In this document: one piece after another, positions 15,987 through 23,126 of the stretch
Numbering within the stretch: the stretch's first letter is position 1
Layout of the letters: every line of letters starts with the position of its first letter
Source: a virus
Strand: one strand, 5' to 3'
DNA length: 34,781 nucleotides
Virus record (IMG/VR): IMGVR_UViG_3300042907_000860
Coordinates: 1 to 34,781 of that record
Program-made: the position numbers and the translations under genes
Notes under the pieces: model-generated
The model's input: the letters and a program-made list of their open reading frames with translations, nothing else
Told to the model about the DNA's origin: nothing
The model's database searches: none

Positions 15987-18155
15987 TTAGTTAATCGCCG
16001 AATTGATCGACCCGATGACCTTCAGTCCCTTCATCTTTGACTTGGCGTCCACAACCTCTACGGTTACGATTTTATTCATCATCCACTGCTCGACGAGGTC
16101 CTCGACAGCCGCCGCATCGACCCCGTACTTGATGACCATGTAGCGCCCGACGTGGCGCCCCTCGGCCCGCGTCTGGGGCGCGCTCGAGAGTGGCTTGCCA
16201 GCGTTCCAGGCGGCCCGGATCTCGTCGAGGATTTGCTGGGCCAGAGACGGCTTGATCCCAGACATGGAGGTGTCCACGACGTCGAAGGTGCCCCGGTCGT
16301 TGAGGGAGATGGTGACGGGCTCCGGGCTCTCGCCATTGCGGCACTCGAAGAACACCCGGCGCTCAGGCCCCTCCTCCGACTTGCGGAAGATCACGATGCC
16401 GGTGTCGTAGTAGCCGCGGAGCGCGCCCGAGCCGCGGATCGCCACGAAGGGGTCCCGGTTCATGTCGTCGACGTTCTTCTTCGAGGAGTGGTGAACCATG
16501 AGGATCGCCGCCGTGGGGTTGACCATGCGGCGCAGCGCGTCGACGCGCTGGGTCAGGAAGGCCATGACCTCGGGCGCCTTGTCCTCGCTCTCGCCGTCGA
16601 ACAGGTTGGCGAGCGGGTCGATGGCGATGATGTCGGGGCCGTCTGGAAAGCGTTCCCTGATGATCTCGGCCGCCATGGCGACGCCGGCCTCGTCCAAAAG
16701 CATGTGGAAGCGTTCGGTCACGATCATGTTCTGACCCAGCAATGACCGCTGCTCTGGCGTCAGGAAGGTCCGCATCTTGAACCGCTTCTTAAGCAGCTTC
16801 CTGCCCATCTCGGCCTGCAGGTAGAAGACCTTCAGGGGCTTCGGGACGGTGAAGGCGCCGCCCAGGAACGAGCCCCCGGTGGCGCAGGCCACCAGCATCT
16901 CGGTCAGCAGGAATGACTTCTGGGACTTCGGCGGGCCGGCTATGAGGCCGAAGTTGCCGGGCCCGAGGAAGTTGGGCTCGATGTACTCGGGCGGATCTGG
17001 CTCGTTGTCGTCGAGGAGCTCGAGGAAGCTGGCGGTCTTGATCTTGTAGGCCGGCATGCCGCTACCGCCGGCCGCGGAAAAATCCGACGTCGCATGAGCC
17101 TGCTTTGCCTTTGCCTTGGCCTGGAAGGCGTCGACGACGCTGTCGAGGGTTGCGTAAACCGTTCCACGTGTGTCACGCAGGCGCCCTGCCTCGAAGCGTC
17201 TGATGATGTAGGCGCACTTCCGGAGGCACTCGTCGGGGCCGCGGGTGTTCTTGCCCGGCACCGACACGACGACGCCCCTCTCGTACTGGGGCCACGCGGC
17301 GTCGAAGAGCTCCTGCACTGTGGGCATGGCCCCGGTCGTGCCCACGAGCTCGAAGAACACCGCCATCACTGTGCGGTGCATGTAGGCCTCGCGCCCGTCC
17401 TCGATCTTGCCGGTGTCGAGGCCGAGGCTATTCTTTGAGCCGACCCGGTCGATGGGGTCATTCTTGTGGCTGGGGTCGAAGTCGTGGACCTTTTGCTGGT
17501 TCGGGTATGCCTTTGCGATCGCCTCCGCGGCGTAGCGCCGATTGGGGTCCTTCACCGGCAGGAGAGACGTCATCTCCGGCACGCGGTCCTTCTTCGTCGG
17601 CCACGCGACAGATCCCGCCAGGCGCATGATGCGGCCGGGATTTGTTATGCTGCGGTCGCCGTCGAGCATGTCTGCGAGGCCGCCGAAGAGTTGCCGGTGC
17701 TGCTCAGGGTCCGTGACGGGCTCGTCGAGCAGCCAGAAAAGCTGCAGTCGCGTGTGCGGATCGTTGCCGGTGCAGACGACGAACGTCGGCGGCAGGTGAA
17801 GCGTGCGCTCTGGCGCCGCGGCCGACGCGGCCTTCGTGTCGAGGTCGCCACCCACGGCGGTCGTGGCGTAGTGGTCGGAATCCGAGGCGCGGCCGAATGG
17901 TGGCGTGTCTGGATCGCGCAGCGCCACGCCCACGTAGGCGTTCCGGCCGGCGGCATTCTGCTGCGCGGCGTAGGCGACGGCCTCACCGATCTCATCGACG
18001 CCGAAGAGCTGCCCTAGCCAGCCATGTCCGGTGTTGATGGCGATCTCGATGAGGCCGTCGTCGTATTCGCGCGCGTGGCCGAACAGGAGCTCGAGGTGTC
18101 GCCGCATGTCTTGCGTGTTGGGGGCGAGGTGCCCGGCGGCTTCGGCCATGGTCAT
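15987..18155 (-). CDS. Primase-helicase fusion replication protein
   Basis: A 722-residue replication protein. The N-terminal third resembles the RepB-like/archaeo-eukaryotic primase domain: NAYVGVALRD, VGGDLDTK at about 101-108 (likely catalytic acidic pair) and PPTFVVCTGNDPHTRLQLFWLLDEP at 122-146. The C-terminal part is a RecA-fold helicase of the RepA/AAA_25 type: Walker A GPPKSQKS at 407-414, Walker B IIAIDPLANL at 509-518, and sensor HHSSKK at 555-560. It probably primes and unwinds at the nearby iterons. GGAG lies five bases before the chosen ATG; a second in-frame ATG is two codons on. It is expressed in the left early operon from the cro promoter. Confidence 0.85.
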   Translation of the reverse strand: MTMAEAAGHLAPNTQDMRRHLELLFGHAREYDDGLIEIAINTGHGWLGQLFGVDEIGEAVAYAAQQNAAGRNAYVGVALRDPDTPPFGRASDSDHYATTAVGGDLDTKAASAAAPERTLHLPPTFVVCTGNDPHTRLQLFWLLDEPVTDPEQHRQLFGGLADMLDGDRSITNPGRIMRLAGSVAWPTKKDRVPEMTSLLPVKDPNRRYAAEAIAKAYPNQQKVHDFDPSHKNDPIDRVGSKNSLGLDTGKIEDGREAYMHRTVMAVFFELVGTTGAMPTVQELFDAAWPQYERGVVVSVPGKNTRGPDECLRKCAYIIRRFEAGRLRDTRGTVYATLDSVVDAFQAKAKAKQAHATSDFSAAGGSGMPAYKIKTASFLELLDDNEPDPPEYIEPNFLGPGNFGLIAGPPKSQKSFLLTEMLVACATGGSFLGGAFTVPKPLKVFYLQAEMGRKLLKKRFKMRTFLTPEQRSLLGQNMIVTERFHMLLDEAGVAMAAEIIRERFPDGPDIIAIDPLANLFDGESEDKAPEVMAFLTQRVDALRRMVNPTAAILMVHHSSKKNVDDMNRDPFVAIRGSGALRGYYDTGIVIFRKSEEGPERRVFFECRNGESPEPVTISLNDRGTFDVVDTSMSGIKPSLAQQILDEIRAAWNAGKPLSSAPQTRAEGRHVGRYMVIKYGVDAAAVEDLVEQWMMNKIVTVEVVDAKSKMKGLKVIGSINSAIN

Positions 18156-18173
18156 GGTAGCTCCGTCGTCAGT

Positions 18174-18485
18174 TTAGTTGTGGAGTTTAATTTCGTTCAG
18201 GCGGCGCTCGGCCAGCATCCGCTCTCGCTGCCTCTGGTAGAGCTCCTCGTAGGCGGCGCGCAGCGCGTCGAGGGTCGAGGCCCGCACGTCAGAAAGTTCG
18301 CCTGGCTTGTATTTGAGACGCTGCAAGGTGTGCGGCGGAAGGTGCCAGCGACGCTCCGCCTTCTCGATCGACAGCGCCATATTCAAGCCGTCAGAGCGCC
18401 TCTCGTACTCGATGAGGAAGCGTGCGAGGCGTGCGGCTTCCTCGACACATTGTTTCGCAGTTAGGGGTTGAATTTTCCGGTCCAC
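18174..18485 (-). CDS. Hypothetical helical early protein (103 residues)
   Basis: A 103-residue charged helical protein with a GTG start at 18485 (GGAG seven bases before). The middle (ERRWHLPPHTLQRLKYKPGELSDVRASTLDALRAAYEELYQRQRERM) could hold a helix-turn-helix, so DNA binding is possible. It lies between the Cro-like gene and the primase-helicase, where lambda-type phages place delayed early regulators. I do not recognise a family with certainty. Confidence 0.65.
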   Translation of the reverse strand: MDRKIQPLTAKQCVEEAARLARFLIEYERRSDGLNMALSIEKAERRWHLPPHTLQRLKYKPGELSDVRASTLDALRAAYEELYQRQRERMLAERRLNEIKLHN

Positions 18486-18500
18486 GGAAAGTCTCCAATG

Positions 18501-18530
18501 TTAAAGAAGGGCCGACCCGAGAGCCGGCCC
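18501..18530 (-). terminator. Probable intrinsic terminator/attenuator after cro
   Basis: On the minus strand a GGGCCG stem (18525-18530) pairs with CGGCCC (18509-18514) and is followed by TTCTTTAA. It lies between the Cro-like gene and the next early gene, a place where it could limit read-through into the replication genes. Confidence 0.55.
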
Positions 18531-18551
18531 AGTTTGGGGAGGTGCGTCGGA

Positions 18552-18770
18552 TTACCCGCCGACGCGCGGGGTATCGAACAGGTCCGGGCGCAGTGACCAC
18601 TTGGCGACTGCGCCTTCCGTGAAGCGGTGGATGGCGACAGCCATCGCCGCGGACGGGCGCCCCTTCTGACGGGCGTGCCAAACAGCGTTCTGCGAGTACC
18701 CGATTGCTCGCGCTAACCGGGTCTCGCTACCGGCGATGGAGATCGCCTGCCTAAACAGTTCTTGGGTCAT
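18552..18770 (-). CDS. Cro-like regulator (YdaS/Cro helix-turn-helix family)
   Basis: A 72-residue DNA-binding protein with one helix-turn-helix (SETRLARAIGYSQNAVWHARQKGRPSAAMAVAIHRFTEG) and the ending LRPDLFD that is characteristic of YdaS/Cro-type phage regulators. It is transcribed divergently from the repressor, the classic cro position, and probably turns down repressor synthesis to favour lytic growth. One operator-like repeat ends only 10 bases before its ATG, so it overlaps the ribosome-binding and promoter zone. The Shine-Dalgarno is poor. Confidence 0.85.
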   Translation of the reverse strand: MTQELFRQAISIAGSETRLARAIGYSQNAVWHARQKGRPSAAMAVAIHRFTEGAVAKWSLRPDLFDTPRVGG

Positions 18771-18780
18771 TCGACCCGAC

Positions 18781-18841
18781 TAACACACAAACGGGTTAGA
18801 AACAAGATGCGGCTCGGCATAGCCAACACACAATTGTGTGG
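18781..18841. promoter_or_regulatory. Operator region between cro and repressor
   Basis: Two 18-bp inverted repeats of the TAACACA-N4-TGTGTTA type lie in the 85-base divergent gap: 18781-18798 (7/7 and 5/7) and 18824-18841 (6/7 and 5/7). The second contains the perfect 14-bp palindrome CACACAATTGTGTG at 18827-18840. They flank the gap, one at each gene start, as expected for a switch that controls both divergent promoters. Promoter boxes are not clear by eye. Confidence 0.75.
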
Positions 18842-18855
18842 TTAGGAGTTACGGC

Positions 18856-19401
18856 ATGGGAATCGGCAGCAAGATCAAGGACGCGCGCCTCGCTCGTGGG
18901 TGGAGCACCTACGACCTGGCCCGCGCGTCTGGCGTATTCCAGTCGGCCATCCACAGGATAGAGTCGAAAGATTTATCAGTTTCTAAGCACATTCCCGCGC
19001 TTCTTTCGGCCTTAAGCATAGAAGAGCAGGCTCTACGTGTAATTGCTCTTGTGGGAGTGGTGGGTGCGGGCGCAACAATCTTACCGATGGATACCTTAGG
19101 ATACGTGGAGGCGCCTCCGGGCGTTGCAGGCCCTGAAACCGTTGCAGTTCTCATTAAAGGCGACAGCATGCTGCCAGTCTACCGCGACGGTGACATCATC
19201 TACTATGACAAGCACGAGGACCCTGCCGACCTCATCGGGCGTGACGTCGTCGCCGAGCTCGAGGACGGGCGCTGCATGCTGAAGCAGATCATGCCTGGAA
19301 CCAGGCCCGGCGTCTGGACGCTTCTGTCTCATAACGCGGGGCCAATAGTTGACGTGCCAGTAAATTGGGCAGCTCGGGTCAGATGGGTCCAGAAAAACTG
19401 A
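18856..19401 (+). CDS. Prophage repressor, LexA/CI-like with S24 peptidase domain
   Basis: A 181-residue repressor that keeps the prophage silent. The N-terminal helix-turn-helix spans about residues 3-38 (IKDARLARGWSTYDLARASGVFQSAIHRIES). A self-cleavage site Ala71-Gly72 lies in VVGAGATI, the catalytic Ser is 104 (GDSMLPVY) and the catalytic Lys is 143 (MLKQI). With all three present, RecA-stimulated self-cleavage, and hence SOS induction, is expected. The start at ATG 18856 has AGGAG seven bases before it; a GTG frame extension upstream would run into the operator palindrome. A weak CCCGA/TCGGG hairpin follows the stop. Confidence 0.92.
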   Translation: MGIGSKIKDARLARGWSTYDLARASGVFQSAIHRIESKDLSVSKHIPALLSALSIEEQALRVIALVGVVGAGATILPMDTLGYVEAPPGVAGPETVAVLIKGDSMLPVYRDGDIIYYDKHEDPADLIGRDVVAELEDGRCMLKQIMPGTRPGVWTLLSHNAGPIVDVPVNWAARVRWVQKN

Positions 19402-19424
19402 CCCCGAAAAAAATTTATCGGGAC

Positions 19425-19469
19425 TAACCTGTCCGTGTGTTGACACGTTATAACCCATCGGTGTATCAC
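19425..19469 (+). promoter_or_regulatory. Right early promoter with two overlapping operators
   Basis: A consensus -35 TTGACA at 19440-19445 and a -10-like TATCAC at 19464-19469 (18-bp spacer) face the early genes. Operator-like repeats lie at 19425-19442 (4/7, 6/7), covering the -35, and 19451-19468 (6/7, 5/7), covering the spacer and -10. A protein on these sites would block RNA polymerase, as with lambda PR. Confidence 0.72.
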
Positions 19470-19496
19470 TGCTCTCATCAACAGAGGGCACCACCC

Positions 19497-19790
19497 ATGA
19501 AACTCACTTCTCCCCAAGCTAAGTTTCTCAACTCTGCCGACCAGAATGGCGTTATCCGCATCTCGCGCCAGACGTACAGCGGCCGCTCGCTGGGCGGCAA
19601 GGCCATCGAGATGGCCTACCGCCTGAAGGACATGGGTGCTCTGACGCTGGAAAGCGTCGAGTTCCGCAACACTGCCAAGTGCGCTGCCAAGGATCACACG
19701 TTCGTCATCACCGACGCCGGTCGCTCCGCTTTGGTCGAGCGCACCCGCCTTAGCGCCCTCATCGAAGACCTCATTAATGAGGTGGCGTGA
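19497..19790 (+). CDS. Hypothetical first gene of the right early operon
   Basis: A 97-residue protein with the look of a small winged-helix domain: helix LTSPQAKFLNSADQ, helix GKAIEMAYRLKDMGALTLESVEF, then HTFVITDAGRSALVER, where FxITDAGR is common at the end of winged-helix or MarR-like phage proteins. As the first gene behind the regulated promoter it could be an early regulator or antirepressor; this is inference. The ATG at 19497 follows AGAGG by about nine bases; an upstream frame extension would start inside the promoter. Confidence 0.68.
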   Translation: MKLTSPQAKFLNSADQNGVIRISRQTYSGRSLGGKAIEMAYRLKDMGALTLESVEFRNTAKCAAKDHTFVITDAGRSALVERTRLSALIEDLINEVA

Positions 19791-20014
19791 TGAAAACCCT
19801 CACCAAGAAAAGACCCAAGGGACTAAAGCGCAGCGCCGACCTGTCGCGTCATTTCAGCATTGACGAGCACAACGATCTTTATACCTACCTCCGCGACCTC
19901 GGCTTCACGTCTGGATCAGGCCAGTGGACGTGGCAGCGTGGCGAGGACCGCGCCTACATCGTCAACCCGGAGATGGGCCTCCTGTTCGTTGACGTTTTTG
20001 TGGAGGCCGCGTGA
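19790..20014 (+). CDS. Hypothetical early protein (74 residues)
   Basis: A 74-residue protein (MKTLTKKRPKGLKRSADLSR ...) with a basic N-terminus and a compact aromatic-rich rest (YLRDLGFTSGSGQWTWQRGEDRAYIVNPEMG). I do not recognise it. The ATG overlaps the previous stop (TGATG), which is preferred to the GTG one codon earlier. The next gene starts in its own stop codon in the same way, so the group is translated as a coupled chain. Confidence 0.62.
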   Translation: MKTLTKKRPKGLKRSADLSRHFSIDEHNDLYTYLRDLGFTSGSGQWTWQRGEDRAYIVNPEMGLLFVDVFVEAA

Positions 20015-20169
20015 TGACCCGCACCCAACTCATTGACCGCCTGCGTCGCGCAGAGGCCCGCATGGACCGCTGCGAAACCGACGCCGAATACGAGGCCGCG
20101 CGCCAGCTTTACGTCGTCGCCCGCTTCGACCTCGAACAGCACGACTGGAAGCTCGGGAGGGCAGCATGA
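20014..20169 (+). CDS. Small hypothetical helical protein (51 residues)
   Basis: A 51-residue charged helical protein (MTRTQLIDRLRRAEARMDRC at the start, ending DWKLGRAA). It starts in the preceding stop (TGATG) and ends overlapping the next start (ATGA). Codon third positions are GC-rich like the neighbours, supporting coding. No function can be given. Confidence 0.55.
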   Translation: MTRTQLIDRLRRAEARMDRCETDAEYEAARQLYVVARFDLEQHDWKLGRAA

Positions 20170-20255
20170 ACCGCATCCTCCTCTCGGTCGGCGTCGCCGC
20201 CTACACCTTCTCCATGGCGTGCCTGTGGGCCGCCTACACCCCGGTGCCGCAATGA
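20166..20255 (+). CDS. Tiny single-pass membrane peptide (29 residues)
   Basis: A 29-residue open frame coupled by ATGA at both ends. Nearly all of it is one hydrophobic helix (ILLSVGVAAYTFSMACLWAAY) with a Pro-containing tail. Such mini-membrane proteins are frequent in early phage operons; a role in membrane targeting, superinfection exclusion or lysis cannot be told from sequence. Confidence 0.45.
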   Translation: MNRILLSVGVAAYTFSMACLWAAYTPVPQ

Positions 20256-20614
20256 GCTCGCGCATCATCGTCACCGGCAAGAACAGCACTTTCTCCGTCT
20301 TTGGAATGCCCGCTCATTTGGGTGGTGCCAGAGGGCGGGCAGAGGGGAGCTCTGCGCCCTCCCGGCAGGAGCTCCCCGCACATTCCGGCGCCAAGCCGGA
20401 TTCCGAAGCGACGGCGGAACCGTCGTGTTCTTTCCTCCCCAAGCCAGAGGCGGCCCCCGCCGTCTCTGGCACCCGCCTCGCCGTCTGCCCGGACTGCATG
20501 GGCGCCGGCTACGACTACAATTTCTACAACTGCCCGCTCGAGCACATCACCAAGAAGGAGAAGGTGCCCTGCGGATACTGCCACGGCGAATGCGCCGTCG
20601 AGGTGCCGCTGTGA
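20252..20614 (+). CDS. Zinc-ribbon-like hypothetical protein
   Basis: A 120-residue protein. Residues 1-75 are a low-complexity Pro/Ser/Ala-rich region; the C-terminal 45 residues hold two CxxC knuckles (CPDCMGAGYDY and CGYCHGEC) around NCPLEHITKKEK, resembling the zinc-binding CxxCxGxG module of DnaJ-type proteins. A nucleic-acid or protein-binding role near the nuclease gene is possible. The start at 20252 overlaps the previous stop; its own stop overlaps the GTG of the nuclease. Confidence 0.6.
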   Translation: MSSRIIVTGKNSTFSVFGMPAHLGGARGRAEGSSAPSRQELPAHSGAKPDSEATAEPSCSFLPKPEAAPAVSGTRLAVCPDCMGAGYDYNFYNCPLEHITKKEKVPCGYCHGECAVEVPL

Positions 20615-21366
20615 CATCAGCATGTGAGCGTCACGGGCTTCCGCACCTGTCGGTTTCCACCCTCAACCTGTTCCAGAATGCGACGGGCCTCTTCATCATC
20701 GAGAAGCTCTTGGGCAAGCGTCAGCCTGTCGGCTGCGCCGCCCACCGCGGCAACGCAGTCGAGGCCGGCATCGTCATGGGGCTGAACAATCCAGACGCCA
20801 GCCTCGACGACTGCATCGAGCATGCGCTGAAGGAGTTCGATCGGCTCTCCGCACTCTGCGTCGACCACAACCGCGACAAGGAACGCAAGGGCATCGCCGG
20901 CATGGTCACCCACGGCATTGGCGAGCTTGGCCCCTACGGCAAGCCCTCGCACTGCCAGCGCGAGGTCCTGTGGACGCATCCAGACATCCCGCTTCCGGTG
21001 AAGGGGTTCATCGACCTTCAGTGGGAAGACAAGGGGATCATCACCGACATTAAGACGACCTTCCGCGTGCCATCCGAGATCAGCCTCACGCACGCCCGCC
21101 AGGTCGCCAGTTACGGCTTTGCTGTCGGCAGCAACGTCGACCTGCGCCTGTCCTACATCTCGGACAAGAAGGCGGTGACATACCGCCTCGAGAACCGTGA
21201 GCAGCACCTCGCCGCCCTGGTGAAGGTTGCCCAGTCTCTCGAGAAGTTCCTCTCAATCAGCGACGACCCGCGCGAGCTCGCGCAGTACGTGGCTGTCGAT
21301 TTCAGCAGCTTCTACTGGAGCGACCCAGCCGCAAGGCAGGCCGGCTTCGAGGTGTGGGGTTACTAA
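20611..21366 (+). CDS. RecB-family PD-(D/E)XK exonuclease
   Basis: A 251-residue nuclease of the PDDEXK_1/RecB type. The full motif set is visible: HRGnavE (His45, Glu51), GFID (Asp135), TDIKTT (Asp146, Lys148) and QVASY (Gln164, Tyr168). Such phage enzymes resect double-stranded ends for recombination with a partner ssDNA-binding or annealing protein, and one is encoded next. The start is GTG 20611, overlapping the stop before it (GTGA); a longer frame to 20425 only reads the zinc-ribbon gene out of frame. No Fe-S cysteine cluster is evident. Confidence 0.87.
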   Translation: MTSACERHGLPHLSVSTLNLFQNATGLFIIEKLLGKRQPVGCAAHRGNAVEAGIVMGLNNPDASLDDCIEHALKEFDRLSALCVDHNRDKERKGIAGMVTHGIGELGPYGKPSHCQREVLWTHPDIPLPVKGFIDLQWEDKGIITDIKTTFRVPSEISLTHARQVASYGFAVGSNVDLRLSYISDKKAVTYRLENREQHLAALVKVAQSLEKFLSISDDPRELAQYVAVDFSSFYWSDPAARQAGFEVWGY

Positions 21367-21373
21367 ACGCAAC

Positions 21374-21393
21374 GCCGCCGGCGTCATGGCGGC
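21374..21393 (+). other. Hairpin before the ssDNA-binding protein gene
   Basis: GCCGCC at 21374-21379 pairs with GGCGGC at 21388-21393 around an 8-base loop in the gap between the nuclease and the next gene. There is no T tract. It may be an RNA-processing or stability element for the downstream message. Confidence 0.4.
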
Positions 21394-21415
21394 ATTCGGT
21401 AAAAGGAAAACGTAA

Positions 21416-22060
21416 ATGGCACTTGGTCTCTCGATGGGTGACGGCAACTTCACCCCCTACGCAAAGTATGACGCCCGCGCCGGCCGCTGGTTCACGAAGG
21501 GCGCAGACGGCGACATCGACATCACGGACGGCTTCACCGCCGTCTTCGATCTCGAGACGGTCGAGGTGGGCTGGATGATTTTCGCATCTGGCGTCGCCCC
21601 GGTCTATGTCGTGCAGGACATTGCCCTCGGCGTCCCGCCGAAGCCGCCAGGCGACATGAAGCAGGGCTTCAAGATGAACATCGCACTGCCGAGCGCCATC
21701 GCTGGCGGCGGCGTGCGCGAGGTCTCCTCGACTGCGAAGTCGATGATCGGCGTCATTGACCGTCTGCACACGGAGTACAGCAGCGCGCCCGAGAAGTCCC
21801 AAGGCAAGCTGCCCGTCGTCAAGATGAACGGCACGACCGTCGTCGAGACGAAGGGTCCGAGCGGCATGACCCGCAACTACGCGCCGAACCTGCAGATCGT
21901 CTCGTGGGTTGCACGCCCCGATTCGATGCCGAAAAAGCAGCCCGCCGCGCAGATGTTTGCTGCCGCGCCGACCTACGCCGCTCCGCCGTCCACCGGCTCC
22001 ACGCAGGTGCCGCCTCCGGTGCAGCAGGCAGCACCCGCCGCCGCCATGGACTTCGGCTGA
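21416..22060 (+). CDS. Probable single-stranded-DNA-binding/recombination protein
   Basis: A 214-residue protein. The first 150 residues look like an OB-type beta barrel (GDGNFTPYAKYDARAGRWFTKG ... VFDLETVEVGWMIFA ... GFKMNIAL), and the last 45 are a flexible Ala/Pro/Gln tail ending in MDFG, reminiscent of the acidic-aromatic tip through which SSB proteins recruit partners. Its place between a RecB-type nuclease and a RusA resolvase supports a recombination role. I know similar proteins mostly as hypothetical, so the SSB assignment is inferred. AAAAGG precedes the ATG. Hairpins lie both before (21374) and after (22070) the gene. Confidence 0.6.
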   Translation: MALGLSMGDGNFTPYAKYDARAGRWFTKGADGDIDITDGFTAVFDLETVEVGWMIFASGVAPVYVVQDIALGVPPKPPGDMKQGFKMNIALPSAIAGGGVREVSSTAKSMIGVIDRLHTEYSSAPEKSQGKLPVVKMNGTTVVETKGPSGMTRNYAPNLQIVSWVARPDSMPKKQPAAQMFAAAPTYAAPPSTGSTQVPPPVQQAAPAAAMDFG

Positions 22061-22069
22061 CAACAATGG

Positions 22070-22087
22070 GGCGGGCTCAGGCCCGCC
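22070..22087 (+). terminator. Perfect hairpin after the SSB-like gene
   Basis: GGCGGGC at 22070-22076 and GCCCGCC at 22081-22087 form a 7-bp stem with a TCAG tetraloop, followed by TCACTTTCC. The T run is weak, so this may be a partial terminator or 3'-end stabiliser that raises the level of the upstream message. Confidence 0.5.
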
Positions 22088-22109
22088 TCACTTTCCAGCA
22101 GGGGAACGC

Positions 22110-22511
22110 ATGACCATCAATATCATTATACCCGGCAAGCCATGCGCCTGGCAGCGCGCCAGGTCGAACGGCAAGGTCCGGTTCGACAGCGCGACGCAAA
22201 AACAGAACAAGGCGAACCTTGCATATTTTGCCGGCGAGGCCATGGGCAACACGCCTCCGCTCGAGGCGCCGCTCACTGTCCGCATCGTCGCCATCTGGCC
22301 GTGGCCAAAGAGCCTCACACCAAAGAAGCGACTGTCGCATCACGGCTTCTTCACTGGCCGCCCTGACGGCGACAACGTGATGAAGCTGGTCGGCGACGCC
22401 CTGAACGACATCGTCTGGCGCGACGACAGCCAGATCGTCGAGCACCACGTCACGAAGGTCTACGGCGACAAGCCCAGAACTATCATCAGCATTGTCGAGG
22501 TGCTGTCGTGA
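22110..22511 (+). CDS. rusA: RusA-family Holliday junction resolvase
   Basis: A 133-residue endodeoxyribonuclease that cuts four-way junctions during recombination or before packaging. The RusA signature is present: RPDGDN (Asp86, Asp88), Lys92, GDALND and WRDDSQIV (Asp105/106), which match the metal-binding acids and lysine of E. coli RusA. The N-terminus IIIPGKPCAWQRAR is also typical. The start at 22110 has GGGGA before it; the longer upstream frame reads the SSB-like gene out of frame. It belongs to the recombination set with the nuclease and SSB-like genes. Confidence 0.92.
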   Translation: MTINIIIPGKPCAWQRARSNGKVRFDSATQKQNKANLAYFAGEAMGNTPPLEAPLTVRIVAIWPWPKSLTPKKRLSHHGFFTGRPDGDNVMKLVGDALNDIVWRDDSQIVEHHVTKVYGDKPRTIISIVEVLS

Positions 22512-22822
22512 GACATTGGACCGAGGCAATGATCAGCGAATGCCTCGACGGCACATGGACCCGCGTCACCTACGATGGCAAGGTCGTCACCGAGCCTGTG
22601 GATGATGGCTGCGCGCCGGCGAAGAAGTCAGGCGGGCGCTACAGGGGATACAAGGCCGCGAGGCCGCAAATCGCGTGGCTCCCGGCCGAGGATGAGATCC
22701 TCTGCGCCATGAGGCTCCGCAATCGCCCATTCGCCGAGATCGCGTGGCTGGTGAGCCGCAGCGAGGAGAGCACCAAGAAGAGATACAGGGTTCTGCGCGT
22801 GAAGGGCGCCGTGATGATGTGA
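22508..22822 (+). CDS. Helix-turn-helix early protein
   Basis: A 104-residue protein with a GTG start overlapping the rusA stop (GTGA). The C-terminal half (WLPAEDEILCAMRLRNRPFAEIAWLVSRSEESTKKRYRVLR) looks like a homeodomain- or GcrA-like helix-turn-helix: an acidic first helix with a tryptophan, then RPFAEIAWLV and a recognition helix with basic residues. The N-terminal part is a small beta segment. It could be a late-gene activator or another transcription regulator; neither is proven. Confidence 0.6.
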   Translation: MRHWTEAMISECLDGTWTRVTYDGKVVTEPVDDGCAPAKKSGGRYRGYKAARPQIAWLPAEDEILCAMRLRNRPFAEIAWLVSRSEESTKKRYRVLRVKGAVMM

Positions 22823-23040
22823 GCGACTTCGATTTCATAAAGATGGGTGCGACGCACCGGCAGCTTCAAGACATTGTCCTGAGCCGCCTGGCAGAGCGCG
22901 AGGCCGCGGTTGATCACCGCGAGACCGAGGCAATCATTCTTCTGTGCGCCGAGCTTGCCTCGATAGCATTCAGCCAGAACCGCCGGCCGCAGTGGGGCGC
23001 CATCGCCTACCTCGCCAGCAGGATGAAGGACGCTTCGTAA
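22819..23040 (+). CDS. Small hypothetical helical protein (73 residues)
   Basis: A 73-residue helical protein starting at GTG 22819 (GTGA overlap with the preceding stop) and ending where the next gene begins (TAATG). The frame extends further upstream, but that part only overlaps the HTH gene. The sequence (VSDFDFIKMGATHRQLQDIV ... FSQNRRPQWGAIAYLASRM) matches no family I know. Confidence 0.58.
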   Translation: MSDFDFIKMGATHRQLQDIVLSRLAEREAAVDHRETEAIILLCAELASIAFSQNRRPQWGAIAYLASRMKDAS

Positions 23041-23126
23041 TGGAATTTGTCCTTGCCTTCTTGATTGTCGGTTGCGCCGTGTTCGCCCTCGTCATCGCAT
23101 TCCTGGTCGTGGGAGGCAGGGGATGA
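23040..23126 (+). CDS. Tiny membrane peptide (28 residues)
   Basis: A 28-residue open frame made of a single hydrophobic helix (FVLAFLIVGCAVFALVIAFL), ending in GGRG. It begins in the previous stop (TAATG) and overlaps the next membrane-protein start (ATGA). Two consecutive membrane genes here could act together. Confidence 0.45.
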   Translation: MEFVLAFLIVGCAVFALVIAFLVVGGRG

